From Symbiodinium natans (lineage: Eukaryota > Sar > Dinophyceae > Suessiales > Symbiodiniaceae): 64,000 bases of DNA. The position numbers were made by a program, and so were the translations under genes. This document shows positions 34,536 to 43,800 of this stretch, one piece after another (the first letter of the stretch is position 1; each line of letters begins with the position of its first letter). Location of the stretch: NCBI GenBank assembly GCA_905221605.1, contig CAJNDS010002206.1, positions 355,226-419,225 on the forward strand. Reading direction: 5' to 3'. The notes under the pieces are model-generated. The model saw only the letters and a program-made list of their open reading frames with translations, was not told the origin of the DNA and searched no databases.

Positions 34536-35753
34536 CTAGTCGAGGGAACTGACCCCAGCTCCTGAGAGCGTCACGAGCTGGTAGGAGAGCATGTGCACGA
34601 AGCACTGGTCCACGCGCTCCGCCTCCATGTTGCTGAAGCTGAAGCGACAGAGGTCGCCGGAGCGGGTCGAGATGCCCGAGAGCGGATGCTTGGGCACTCG
34701 TTCCACCGGGAAGGCCGCGATGAACTGCGTGTTCCCGTAAAGGTTGTCCCGGATGCGCGTGTTGCGAAGCTTGGAGTCATAGGTGCCCGCTAGGATCTCC
34801 AAAAAGTGGTGCCATTCGGCGATGCTCTCGTTGGCCGTCCTAGGATATTGCAACGCACCCAGCTGCAGCTGGCCCTTGAGGTTCCGATTCGCATTCGCTC
34901 CAGGGTACTCGAAATTGTCCACGTGGTCCTCCGTGGTCTTGTTGAACGTCACAAAGGCGCCGAGTAATTTCGTAAATGCCCGTGCTATTGTAATATTGTA
35001 GCTGGTGGACCCTGCGGGGATGCTGGAGAGCTGCGTGTGCATCGTCGGGAAGCTGAAAACCAGGCTGCGGCCGCTGGTCATGATCCTCTGGAAGCTCTCG
35101 CGAAGGGCGGAGTCGAGGGTCACCTGGGAGGCGTAGAGCTTCACGTTCTCGATGGTGTACTCCTGGCTCCCGCTGATGTTGCGGGCCCCGTCGGTGGGGT
35201 CGCAGAAGGTGATTTGAAGAACAATGCCGAGCTCGGGGGGCAACATTTTGCCGCAGTTGAAGATCCCGATGAGGTGCGGGCTCATGAGCACGGTGCGGGA
35301 GCCCGAGGCCGGGATCTCCTCGGCGTGGCCCCCGCCGTCCGCCAGGAAGCCCTGGATGTGCCGGTTCAGCCACCACTCCTCGTTCTTCAGGAGGCTGTAG
35401 AGGTACGAGCAGCGGTTGTAATAGGAGATGTCCTCGATGCGGGTGCCGTTCGCGAAGACCTCTATCCGGTCAATGAGGCACGACGGGTCCGGCGAGGAGA
35501 GCTGCAGCGTCGCCGTGGTGGAGGTGTTGCGCACCGTAAAGCCCAGCTTGACGGACTCCCCGTCCACGAAGTCCATTCCTGACGTGAGCGGGATCCTGCA
35601 CACGCGGCTCGTGGTCGGCGTGAAGACGCTCAGCGAGCTCGGATAGTACTGCACGTCCTTGCGGCTCTGCACGTAATTGACGTTGGAGGTCTCCAGCTTG
35701 AATGAAAGGGATTGTACGAGCTCATCATTGACGGCAGCAGTTACCTGCTCCAT
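34536..35753 (-). CDS. Major capsid protein candidate, double-jelly-roll type
   Basis: The frame is open to 35780 from a GTG, but the first ATG is at 35753, 23 bp after the probable stop of the upstream gene, giving about 405 residues beginning MEQVTAAVNDE. The N-terminal half has the layout I associate with PLV/adintovirus capsid proteins: a KDVQYYPSS…F strand, IPLTSGMDFVDGESVKLGFT, IDRIEVFANGTRIEDISYYN and LLKNEEWWLN. The second half repeats a beta-rich pattern and ends in a beta-rich tail (VDQCFVHMLSYQLVTLSGAG). Size, position next to the fibre, and co-occurrence with the packaging ATPase support the call. The fold itself is inferred and not proven by a single diagnostic motif. Confidence 0.7.
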   Translation of the reverse strand: MEQVTAAVNDELVQSLSFKLETSNVNYVQSRKDVQYYPSSLSVFTPTTSRVCRIPLTSGMDFVDGESVKLGFTVRNTSTTATLQLSSPDPSCLIDRIEVFANGTRIEDISYYNRCSYLYSLLKNEEWWLNRHIQGFLADGGGHAEEIPASGSRTVLMSPHLIGIFNCGKMLPPELGIVLQITFCDPTDGARNISGSQEYTIENVKLYASQVTLDSALRESFQRIMTSGRSLVFSFPTMHTQLSSIPAGSTSYNITIARAFTKLLGAFVTFNKTTEDHVDNFEYPGANANRNLKGQLQLGALQYPRTANESIAEWHHFLEILAGTYDSKLRNTRIRDNLYGNTQFIAAFPVERVPKHPLSGISTRSGDLCRFSFSNMEAERVDQCFVHMLSYQLVTLSGAGVSSLD

Positions 35754-35776
35754 ACTGTTTACTTGTAGTGAAAGAT

Positions 35777-37070
35777 TCACGCGGCCTCCGGCTCGCTCGC
35801 GCTCCGAAGCGCCTCGAAGGAAGGGGGCGGCGCGGCGCGGGACTGCGGCTGCATGCGAGGCCCGCGGGAGGAGCTCTCACTGCCCGAGGACTGCGCCAGG
35901 GGGGCGGGATTGAGGCCCGTGGGGAAGCGCGTGGGCCTCGCGGGGCGGGCCTGCACCCTTGGGCCCGCGGCCCCGATTCGTCCTCGGTGTCCATGCGGTA
36001 GAACTGTGTCCGCGGGCGTTGTTGTTCTCGGAGCTGGAAGTGCTGCTCAGCACCGAACTCCTGCATGCCGTTGAGAGTCTGAATGTCTGGGGCCGAGCTG
36101 GGCCGCGAAGCGTCCGTGTCGGTGCCGCCACCGCCGCCCCAGCCCAGCAAATGTTCTGCGGCCACCATGCCGCCGTGGAGCGCCCACGCAGTGCCCACAA
36201 GCGCCGCTGCCCCACCCGCCACGGCAAGGCCTCCTGCTGCTGCTCCCATGCCCGCAGCCGTGCCCAATGCAGCCTCTCCAAACAGCGCCAGTGCACTCGG
36301 GCCCTCCGCTGCAGCTGCCGCTTCTGCGGCCCCCGCAGCCACTTCTGCGGTGGAAGCGAAGCCCTCCGTGGCCTCGGCCTCGGCCACCTGCTCGCTCATG
36401 AACTGTTCAATGTCTTGGGCTGCAGCCCTTTCCACCTCCTGGGCCCGCTGCCCCGCCCGCTCCAGGAGCGGCTCCACCTCGCTGGGCCTGCCGATGATCT
36501 GCGGAGGGGCCACCTCGTCGGGCGGGGGCGCCAGGCCTTCGGGTGTGCGCGGGATGCGCAGGTTCCGGTCGATCCAATTGCGCCCCCTGCGAGCGGCGTT
36601 GTAGAGGTCCTGCCCGTGCCCCGCGATGGCGGAGCCGGAGCCCGCCAGCCCCGCCGCTGCTCCCGCCGCGGCCTCGGCCTGCTGCAATCGGCTCAAGAAG
36701 CTTGGCGGTGCTGGGGGCTCCAGCCCGTCGTTTCTCAGAGCTTGGCCTGGGTCCACAGCCCCAAAATCAGACTCGCTGTCCAGGTCAAAGGCCGGGGGCG
36801 CAGGAAATCTCGGCGGGGGAAGGGCACGCCATCATACCCTTCATTGGCGTCCTCGAAGGCCGCCGCGGGGTCCACGGTCGTGTGGGGCAGCGGGGCTGGC
36901 TCGGGCTCGGAGCTCTGGGGATAGTCGTCCAGCCAGAAGTGGCTGGAAGTCAGGATGCTGGCATTGCGGTTTGGGAGGTCGATGGGCAAGGGCTCGCCCT
37001 CAGCGATGTAGCCCAGGACCTGTGAGTATGACGGCTGTACGCGGAAGCCGTGCGCACGCCGCTCCTCCAT
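35777..37070 (-). pseudogene. Membrane-active/minor capsid protein (pVI-like), broken by two apparent frameshifts
   Basis: Three frames appear to belong to one protein of about 430 residues starting at ATG 37070. The first frame (to about 36820) begins MEERRAHGFRVQPSYSQV. At a C-run near 36818 the sensible reading shifts to a frame with FDLDSESDFGAVDPGQ, which then holds a long Ala/Gly-rich hydrophobic part (GTAAGMGAAAGGLAVAGGAA, about 36180-36260). At a G/C-run near 35970 it shifts again, into a frame ending SFEALRSASEPEAA with the stop at 35777-35779, leaving a 23-bp gap to the capsid ATG. Without these shifts the frames end in Arg/Pro nonsense or overlap neighbours. The hydrophobic, amphipathic middle resembles membrane-lytic minor capsid proteins of adenovirus-like viruses (inference). 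Confidence 0.5.
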
Positions 37071-37072
37071 CT

Positions 37073-37405
37073 TTACATGAGGCCGCCATAAACCGCAGAG
37101 TCGCTAGTGTTGCGCCCGGCAGCCACGTCGCGGGCCACGCGACGCACGCCCGCCCGCTCGGCGGGGGCCCACCTCAACTGGGGGATCCTCCTGTTGACGG
37201 CGTCGGTCATGCGCCCCAGCTCGTCTGCGTATGCCTCACCTTCCTGGCGCTGACGCCGGTTGGCCAACCATTCGTTGAAGGCCCGGGCATCGATCAATTG
37301 CTGCTGCCGCTTGTAGAGCAGCGGCGTCAGGTTGTAGCTGGGGTACTGCTTGTGGAAGGCTCGCAGCATTGCGGCCTCGTTGCGCCGTTCGCGGAAGGGC
37401 ATCAT
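37073..37405 (-). CDS. Small basic virion-type protein, unidentified
   Basis: 110 residues, ATG at 37405 (a second Met follows directly), ending 2 bp before the next gene. It is rich in Arg and Ala (RRNEAAMLRAFHKQYPSYN, ANRRQRQEG, VRRVARDVAAGRN) and predicted mostly helical. I do not recognise the family. Its position among capsid genes suggests a structural or DNA-binding role. Confidence 0.55.
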   Translation of the reverse strand: MMPFRERRNEAAMLRAFHKQYPSYNLTPLLYKRQQQLIDARAFNEWLANRRQRQEGEAYADELGRMTDAVNRRIPQLRWAPAERAGVRRVARDVAAGRNTSDSAVYGGLM

Positions 37406-37411
37406 CTCTTT

Positions 37412-37816
37412 TTACAAGTCCATAGTGTTTGCGAGTAGGAGCTCGTGGAAGCGGTCGGCGCGGGAGAGCTGCCGAGCGCGGCGAGCCTCCGAGGGTGTCA
37501 TGCGCACGGGTTGCTGGGGTTCATGTGGGGGCTCCTGTGCTCGCTCCTGGTGGGGCTCTTGCCGCGGCTCCGGTGCCGGCGGCTCAGTATGCTTCGGAAG
37601 CTCCGCCACGGCCACAGTCGGGGGCGGCTTTGGCTTGTTCTTCGAACCTGGCGGTCGCCCTCGTCGTTTGGGTTGGGGCGCTTCCTGAGGAGCCTTGGTC
37701 GGCGGCTCGGCCACCGCGGCAGGCTCGGCAGGCTCGGCAGGCTCGGGAGGCTCGGCCATGGGAGGCTCGGCCACGGCGGGCTCGGTGGCCACAGGAGCGG
37801 GTTCATCCTCAGCCAT
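37412..37816 (-). CDS. Pro/Ala/Glu-rich protein with an AT-hook
   Basis: The open frame starts with TTG at 37828; the first ATG is 37816, giving 134 residues (MAEDEPAPV…). A low-complexity Pro-Ala-Glu N-terminus is followed by KRRGRPPGSKNKPK, an AT-hook core (RGRP) that binds the DNA minor groove, then another Pro/Glu/Gln region and a helical tail (SEARRARQLSRADRFHELLL). It could condense or tether the viral genome. Low complexity limits further inference. Confidence 0.6.
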   Translation of the reverse strand: MAEDEPAPVATEPAVAEPPMAEPPEPAEPAEPAAVAEPPTKAPQEAPQPKRRGRPPGSKNKPKPPPTVAVAELPKHTEPPAPEPRQEPHQERAQEPPHEPQQPVRMTPSEARRARQLSRADRFHELLLANTMDL

Positions 37817-37838
37817 TTTCTTTTCCAATTATTTTTTT

Positions 37839-38813
37839 TTATCGTTCGGTGTCGAGGAAAACCACAAACGAAATGCTGGTGCCTCGAGTGTTTACGATGT
37901 TGCCCTGGTAGTCGGTGAGCTTGAAGCGCAAGTGACGCAGGGTTATGGGCCCATGCAGCTGAACCCAGTGCCCCTCTGACGTCTCGGTCTCCATGACGTG
38001 GCCCACGCCTTTCGAAACGACGATTTTACAGAGGATGTCGTGCCCCAACGGGCCCACTGTCGTCTCCCCGTTGGCCAGTGTTGGGCACCTGAGGTACAGT
38101 TCTGAGAACGGATTCATCGTCACAAAGACGAAGCGCTGCACAGAGCCTGTGAGGTAGCTGGGGCCAAGGAGATGGTTGATGGACAGGGCTTTGCTGGGCG
38201 AGGCGCCCGGCGGGTAGGGGGCCGTGCCTGGGAAGCGTTGCCGGAGCTCGGCATCGTTGAGGATGAGGCGCACGCCGTCGTAGGTCACGTCGAGCTCATT
38301 GGTCTCGGCGGTGTAGCTGGCGGAAGCGAAGTTGCTGCTGATCCACGCAGCCAATCGCGGCCCTGTGTACGCGCCCACCGGGAGCTCCGCGTAGTGCAGG
38401 GTGCCGGCCACCGTGTCCTCCCAGTACAAGAACGTCCCGCGGTCCGTGCTCAGGAAGGCGTCGGCAACACGGACCTTGTACACGGCAAGTTTGGCGCCGG
38501 ATTGAATGTGCACACTCTCACCGATGTCGAAGGAGAAGCTGCTGTCCGTGCCCTCCGCGCGGAGGCGCGAGTCCACGTAGATACTCGTCATGCCCTTTTT
38601 AGAACGACGCCTGAAAAACCGGGTGGGCCGCGCCGAGAACTCGCTGGCGTTGGACCCGTCGGAGGTTTGTCGGGGCCTCTCTGGTGGCGGCCAGTGGCTG
38701 GGGTCGTAGATGCCTTGCGTGCTGGTGCAGCACCTTATGTTGCTGCACTCACTTTCGCACATCGGGCCTCCCCCCAACAACTTGGCCGCCATCTGGCTCA
38801 GGAGCGTCCCCAT
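37839..38813 (-). CDS. Minor capsid protein / penton candidate
   Basis: 324 residues from ATG 38813, where it overlaps the 3' end of the packaging ATPase gene by 65 bp. After a Cys-rich N-terminus (CESECSNIRCC) the main domain starts TSIYVDSRLRAEGTDSSFSF. It continues with beta-strand patterns (AKLAVYKVRVADAF, HYAELPVGAYTGPRLAAWI, NELDVTYDGVRLILND) typical of PLV minor capsid proteins next to the ATPase. An internal Met before TSIYVDSR (about 38591) could be an alternative start. A jelly-roll penton is my best guess; it could instead be another beta-rich capsid or vertex protein. Confidence 0.5.
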   Translation of the reverse strand: MGTLLSQMAAKLLGGGPMCESECSNIRCCTSTQGIYDPSHWPPPERPRQTSDGSNASEFSARPTRFFRRRSKKGMTSIYVDSRLRAEGTDSSFSFDIGESVHIQSGAKLAVYKVRVADAFLSTDRGTFLYWEDTVAGTLHYAELPVGAYTGPRLAAWISSNFASASYTAETNELDVTYDGVRLILNDAELRQRFPGTAPYPPGASPSKALSINHLLGPSYLTGSVQRFVFVTMNPFSELYLRCPTLANGETTVGPLGHDILCKIVVSKGVGHVMETETSEGHWVQLHGPITLRHLRFKLTDYQGNIVNTRGTSISFVVFLDTER

Positions 38814-39555
38814 TTAGCAAGAACTTCCGGTCGAAGCGCACCCAAAACATGTCTTCCTTGGGAGCGCGGAGGTTAACGAACCAAAAGCTGTAGGGCTCGC
38901 TCGTGGCTTCCTCGTACATGGCGTAGAGGGTCTCTTTCGGGAGCATGGCGCTCAGCTCCTCCACCAAGGCGTCCAGCTCCAGTTGGTTTCGCAACCGGAA
39001 GACGCAGTAGAACATGACGTTGACCCGCACGGCGGAGCTCATGAGCCGCAGCTTCTGGGTGCTCACCCAGGTGTTGATGCAGAAGTGTCGGCCACGGATG
39101 AAAAGCGTGTCCAAAACGCCATCTCCCGTCTTGCGGTGCACCGCAGGATTATCGGCATGGTCATCTAGAACGACCAAAACCTGGTACAGCTTCTTGAGGC
39201 CCAGCTCCTTGCTCTTCTGGGTGATGCGCTTCTGGTCCGAGATGATCTTCCGGAGCGCCCCCTCGTCCCAATCCTCCCACCAGCACTGCTCCCGGTCCGT
39301 ATTCACGCCCAGCTCGTCTCGGATGTAATCCTTGACAGGCTGCCAGGCAGAGTCGACCTCCACCGAGGGCGAGAAGATATAGATGCGCTCGAAGCAGCCC
39401 CGGTATTGCTCCAAAATCATGCTCACAAGGAGTACCGTCTTTCCGCTTGCAGATGGGGCACACAAAATACCGTTGGCGGGGGGCTTGCAAACCACGGGGT
39501 CAGGCGGCTGCTTGACGGAGTACTCAGGCGTCTTGAAGAGACGCACCTTGCCCAT
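38749..39555 (-). CDS. FtsK/HerA-type genome-packaging ATPase (A32-like)
   Basis: 268 residues, ATG at 39555, overlapping the methyltransferase gene end by 32 bp. Walker A is CAPSASGKTVLL (residues about 31-42), and Walker B is YQVLVVLDDHAD (about residue 125). A sensor-like WVSTQKLRLMSSAVRVN follows, as in A32-family ATPases of Polintons, virophages and giant viruses. It would pump DNA into the preformed capsid. With the capsid gene it is one of the strongest markers of a virion-forming element. Confidence 0.85.
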   Translation of the reverse strand: MGKVRLFKTPEYSVKQPPDPVVCKPPANGILCAPSASGKTVLLVSMILEQYRGCFERIYIFSPSVEVDSAWQPVKDYIRDELGVNTDREQCWWEDWDEGALRKIISDQKRITQKSKELGLKKLYQVLVVLDDHADNPAVHRKTGDGVLDTLFIRGRHFCINTWVSTQKLRLMSSAVRVNVMFYCVFRLRNQLELDALVEELSAMLPKETLYAMYEEATSEPYSFWFVNLRAPKEDMFWVRFDRKFLLNGDAPEPDGGQVVGGRPDVRK

Positions 39556-40171
39556 TTAACCCAAGTGTTGCGCTCGCGTCGATCTCGTCGCACAGCGCAG
39601 GCGGGATGGAGTAGAGCTGGTCCCGTGAGTTGCTCCCCTGGCGCCCCTTGGTGGGCCCTCGCTGCGCGGCCTCTGGGTGACGAGTTCCTTGGAAGGCCTC
39701 GCAGCGGTCGCCCTTGCGACAGGGGCCTTGGGAGGGGGTCCAGGGCAGGTTGTGCCAGATGGCCGTGGGCTTCTTGTAGCGGAAGCCGTACTTGCAGTAC
39801 GTTACCTTGTCCCAGTGGAGGCCCTGCATGTAGGGGCGGGTTTTGAGGCGCCCGGTGCTCGGGTTTTCGATGGCCCACCACCGAGGCTTGAGGTAGTCTA
39901 TGACCTCCAGGGTCTTGAGCACCAGGGCATCTCCGAGCGGCAGGTTGCGGGGGCGCTTCTTGAGTGCGATGCTGAACTCGGTGCAGCAGGGCGAGGCCCA
40001 CACTGCGTCGAAGTGCCCGGGCTCGAAGGCCTTGTAGTCCCATTGCAGGATGTCGGAGCAGATGGTTGGGCTGGCTTTTGGGTTGCTGTCAAGACTCGTT
40101 ACCTCCCAGCCACGGGCCTCGAAGGCACGTCCGACCGACCCCGTGCCGCTGAAGAGTTCCAGGAGTCTCAT
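39524..40171 (-). CDS. C5-cytosine DNA methyltransferase, short form
   Basis: 215 residues, ATG at 40171. Motif I is LLELFSGTGSVGRAFEARGW (SAM binding), then SLDSNPKASPTICSDI. Motif IV is WASPCCTEFS with the catalytic Cys, and WWAIENPSTGRL carries the ENP motif. The protein is shorter than bacterial Dcm enzymes, and the region after about residue 150 has lost clear motifs VIII-X. It may methylate the viral genome or protect it from host modification-dependent systems (inference). The first 30 codons overlap a possible small membrane-protein frame. Confidence 0.8.
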   Translation of the reverse strand: MRLLELFSGTGSVGRAFEARGWEVTSLDSNPKASPTICSDILQWDYKAFEPGHFDAVWASPCCTEFSIALKKRPRNLPLGDALVLKTLEVIDYLKPRWWAIENPSTGRLKTRPYMQGLHWDKVTYCKYGFRYKKPTAIWHNLPWTPSQGPCRKGDRCEAFQGTRHPEAAQRGPTKGRQGSNSRDQLYSIPPALCDEIDASATLGLNGQGASLQDA

Positions 40172-40256
40172 TTGTTGAAGGAAAAGAAAAGGCCCACAGG
40201 ACCAGCAAGCACGCCAGGGCCACCACGCACTCCGCGGTGGAGACGGTGGCCGGCAT
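40089..40256 (-). CDS. Possible small single-span membrane protein
   Basis: An alternate frame from ATG 40256 gives 55 residues starting MPATVSTAECVVALACLLVL, one clear hydrophobic span, and overlaps the start of the methyltransferase gene. Small membrane proteins are common in related viruses, but overlap and lack of other evidence make this weak. Confidence 0.25.
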   Translation of the reverse strand: MPATVSTAECVVALACLLVLWAFSFPSTNETPGTLQRHGVGRTCLRGPWLGGNES

Positions 40257-40287
40257 TTTTTTTCTTGTCGTGAAAAAAGAAGGAGCG
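40172..40287. promoter_or_regulatory. Divergent intergenic region between methyltransferase (-) and nucleic-acid-binding gene (+)
   Basis: This 116-bp interval is the only place in the element where transcription diverges. It contains A/T homopolymers (T8 at 40255-40263, A6 at 40273-40278) and a GCCACC…GGTGG inverted arrangement (about 40219-40251). It is a likely bidirectional promoter by position only. Confidence 0.35.
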
Positions 40288-40816
40288 ATGGAGCCCAAAA
40301 CGGTACTCAAGCTCGGTGAGCTTACGACCAACCAGCGTGGCGGCAAGTTCTTCCCGGTGTGCGCGGAGGCCTGGCGGTCCCACGAGTGGCTGCGCATCTT
40401 GTGGCACCCCAGCCCCTACGGCAGCGAGACGGAAGCCCGGCGACTCCAAGGCAGACCTGCAGGCGATCGAGAAGGACATCAAGGGCCAGCTGACCCAGCG
40501 ATGCCTCCACGACTCGAAAATCTTCGGCCGCTACCTCACCGCGTCGGACGTGGAGGGTCGCTTCGTGTCCTGCCTCAAGACCTCCTCCCGCGGGAACAGC
40601 TTCATCAAGCTCAAGGTCGATTTGTCCCGAGTCCACTTCTGGGACGCTGACCAGCAGCCGCTGGAGGACCCTGGTGACCTGGCCGGTCGGGAATGCAAGG
40701 TGCGCGCAGATTTGCGCCAGGTATGGCTCATGTCGGGCCAGTGCGGGCTTCTGATGGAAGTGACGGACCTGCAGCTGAGAGAGGCCGAAGCCCCGGCCTT
40801 TCAGTGTCCGTTCTAG
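40288..40816 (+). pseudogene. Nucleic-acid-binding-type protein, one apparent frameshift
   Basis: From ATG 40288 the frame reads MEPKTVLKLGELTTNQRGGK and KFFPVCAEAWRSHEWLRI. Near 40440 (…GAAGCCCGGCGACTCC…) the sensible reading moves one frame, to DSKADLQAIEKDIKGQLTQR and on to the stop at 40816. Total size is about 176 residues. The beta-rich pattern with FIKLKVDLSRVHFWD and VRADLRQVWLMSGQCGL suggests an OB-fold single-strand-binding protein, which is an inference from pattern and from lying beside the replication gene. It is the only rightward gene of the element. Its stop overlaps the stop of the convergent replication gene within a TCTAGA palindrome. Confidence 0.5.
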
Positions 40817-43800
40817 AGCACGCTCAGGAGCTCGCTGCTGGTGGCCCTGCTGCTCCCCACATAGAGGTGCTTGAGGGTGAAGTGCGGGCTCTCGGTGTCG
40901 CGCAGGAAGACCCGCCCTTCGAGCGTCAGGCCTTGACACGAGGCGTAGGTGATGGCGTGGCACAGCCGGGTGTGTTTCAGGAGGGCGGCGTGGGTGAAGG
41001 AGTCGCCGCCGTCCAAGACGATCTTCTCGGGGCCCACTTCGGCCACATGCACGTAGATGCCTTTGGTCACGCGGCCGCCGACGCCGATGAGCTTCAGGCC
41101 GGGCCAGACCCGCATGGTCTGCGGCATGTTGGTGGTCGTCGGGCCAGTGCTGGTGTACTCGATCGTCACAGCTTCCGGCGGGGCCAGACGACGGTTGTCC
41201 CGCGCGTTGATCCTGATGCGGTGGGCGTGGGAGATGACCAGGCTGACATCGGGCTCGCCTTGCCGCGGAAACCTTTCCCGGGCCGCCCGGACCGCTTCCG
41301 GGAGGGACTGCTCCCGGGGCTCGTCGACCCGGAGCCACCGGAGGAAGTCGAAGATGCCCGGGTCGATCCTCCTGTTCTCGGTGAGCTCGTGGTGCCAGCC
41401 GTCGGTGAGGTCGTGGAGCAGCTGGCAGTGCTTGAGCTCCCGCTGCACCGGGGTGCCCGCGAAGTTGTCCATGACCGCGGGGAACTGGCGGAAGTCGCCG
41501 AGCAGCAGGAACTTGACCTTGCGGTTCATGGAGACGCAGGCGATGTCGTTCCACAGCCCCGTGTCGAGCTGCGTAATCTCCTCCACCGCCAGCCAGTCGA
41601 TGTTGCAGTAGCCGTTCCGGACGGTGCTCCGCACCCAGTGGTCGGCCGTCTCCGCCTGCATTCCAAAGTTCTGCACGGAGGAGTGGGTCTTCGTGATGAT
41701 CTTCACCTTGTACCCTTCTTCCCGGAGGGCGGTCACGATCTGGCGCGCCAGGTGGGTCTTCCCGGTGCCCGGGTAGCCGGTCAGCAGCAGGCTCCCGCCC
41801 TCGAGGCAGTGGAGCACAGGGTCCTCCGCGACCTTCCAGGTGTCAATGTTGCACATCCACTCTGCCTCGATTCGGGGGATCCGATACTGGCCTTCGAGGC
41901 CCTTGACCTCCTCGCATCGGTACACGGGCGTGCCGTCGGGATGCCTTTCGCGGACCAGGCTGTCCACGAGGCCCTGGAACTTTTTGGGCAGGTCCTGGAA
42001 AACGACGCAGTCCGTTTTGACGGCCTTCAGGTACCTCGACGGCACGGTTGCGAGTGCATCCCGGATTCTGGAGACGGCGACGTACTCCGAGGCCATCACG
42101 AAGTCGTGCACGGGCCGGCAGCTGTGGTTGGACAACAACTGGGTCACGTAGATGTGATCCCAGTGCATCCCACCCGCGGCGTCCAGGAACAGCTCCCGGT
42201 GCTGGCACCCGGAGCCGTCGAACTGGTGGTTGCTGGTGCGCATGGTGTAGATGAGGTTCATGTTGCGTGCCCAGAGCCCGATGAGGGCATTCACCGACAG
42301 CTTCGCGTAGTGCTCCTCTCCCTCTGGCCAAGCCGCCTCCATTTTCTGCAGGGCCTGAGCCACGGACTCCTGGTCCACGTGCGCCGTGGCGTCCAGGCTG
42401 TACACGAAGTCGCTCCATGTCGCAAGGCCCTTTTCCAGCATGTAGGCCACCGCAGGCTTGGCGTACCAGCCCTGGCCGACGTAGGGGAGCTGCTTGAACG
42501 CCGCCCAACGCCCGTCCTCCCGGAGCCTCACGTAGGTCAGGTCCGCCAGGTGCCCTTCGCGGGCTTGCTCAACGTTGTCCTTGGGGCAGAAGATGGGCGC
42601 CGGGAACTTGGCGTGGGCCAGACCGTTCTTGCGGCACCGCACCACGTCTATACCGTGGCAGATGTGGTCCGGCTTGTGGCTGTTGAGCTTGAAGACGAGC
42701 GGCGGGAGTCGAGGCGATTCCACGTACTGCTCGTAAGCCCGCCGGCTGAAGCGCGACTCCAGTGTCGTGGCGTGCGAGGACTCCAGGGCCGTCTTGTTCC
42801 GGTGGCACTCGAGGCACAGTGCCTGGAGGTTCTGGGCCTGTGCGGCGAAGGACTGGTGCACGGGGACGATGTGGTCCAACTCGCACGTGGTTGCAGTGAT
42901 GGGGGCCGCGCAGAGCTTGCACTGGTGGTCCTGCTCCGCGAGCAGGGCTTGCCGAGATCCGGGCGGATCGCGGCGGGCCTTGAGAAGGTGAAGGAAGACC
43001 TCGCTCGCGGCGCCCGCCAGACGCTGCCCGCAATAGGGGAGCCCCAGCCGCCCCATCCAGGCCTGCAGCACATCCAGGTCTTCGTGGAAGGCGGAGATGA
43101 CGCAGTCCTCGCCGCCCCGCACCCTCAGCCGCAGGCACCGCCACTCGCTCATGCTTCGCATGACCACCTTCGGGCAGTGCCCCTCGGCCAGCAGCTCCCT
43201 CCGGACCTGCTCCAGGTCCTCAGTGTAGAAATGACCGCTGGCGACGTCGCCCTCCCACTCCCGCCAATCCTTGAACTCGGGCGTTTCGCCGGGCTTCCTC
43301 TCGCCCCGGTACCTGGCCCGCTCCCCCATCGGCTCGCACTTTGCGACGGTGCGGGCAGATTTGTAGAAGAAGGCGTGGCCGTTCCAGCTCGTGAAGGCCA
43401 CGGCCCGCTGCTCCTTGACGGTAGGCTCATACTTGTCCAGCAGGCGGCCCTGGCAGTCCACGTAGAACATCGGGGCCTGGCGCCAAAGGCAGAATTCCCG
43501 GATCTCTCGGGGGGTGATGCCCTGCTCCCGCCACGTTTTTTTGGTGCAGATTGCGTCGAAGTCCGAAAGCACCTCCTGCAGCGGCAGCCGCATCAGCTCC
43601 GCGAGCTGCCGAGGGACGCAAAGCTTGTCCGGCCGCTGTTCGAAGGCGGACTCTAGGATTTCGTCGCCGCAGTACAGCTGGTAGGAGACGTCCCGCAGAG
43701 CCCTCAGGGGCTGATCCAGGACGGTCTCCACCACCACCCGGTCGTCTACGACCTGCGTGGCCTGCTGGCTGAAGGTCCACTCCCTCGTCGCGTCCAGGTA

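Noticed and set aside
35754-35780. GTG start at 35780 for the major capsid gene
   Set aside because: An ATG at 35753 follows the probable upstream stop and gives a clean gene boundary.
35725-36756. 343-codon minus ORF and separate 111-codon ORF (36735-37070) as two genes
   Set aside because: Sequence sense moves between frames at homopolymers, and one gene from 37070 to 35777 explains them better; the 343-codon ORF also lacks an ATG start.
40322-41554. 410-codon minus-strand ORF
   Set aside because: Out-of-frame overlap with the helicase region; Arg/Pro/His-rich composition typical of a shifted frame.
40693-43656. 987-codon plus-strand ORF
   Set aside because: It is antisense to the polymerase-helicase gene, arises from high GC and third-position bias, and shows no domain.
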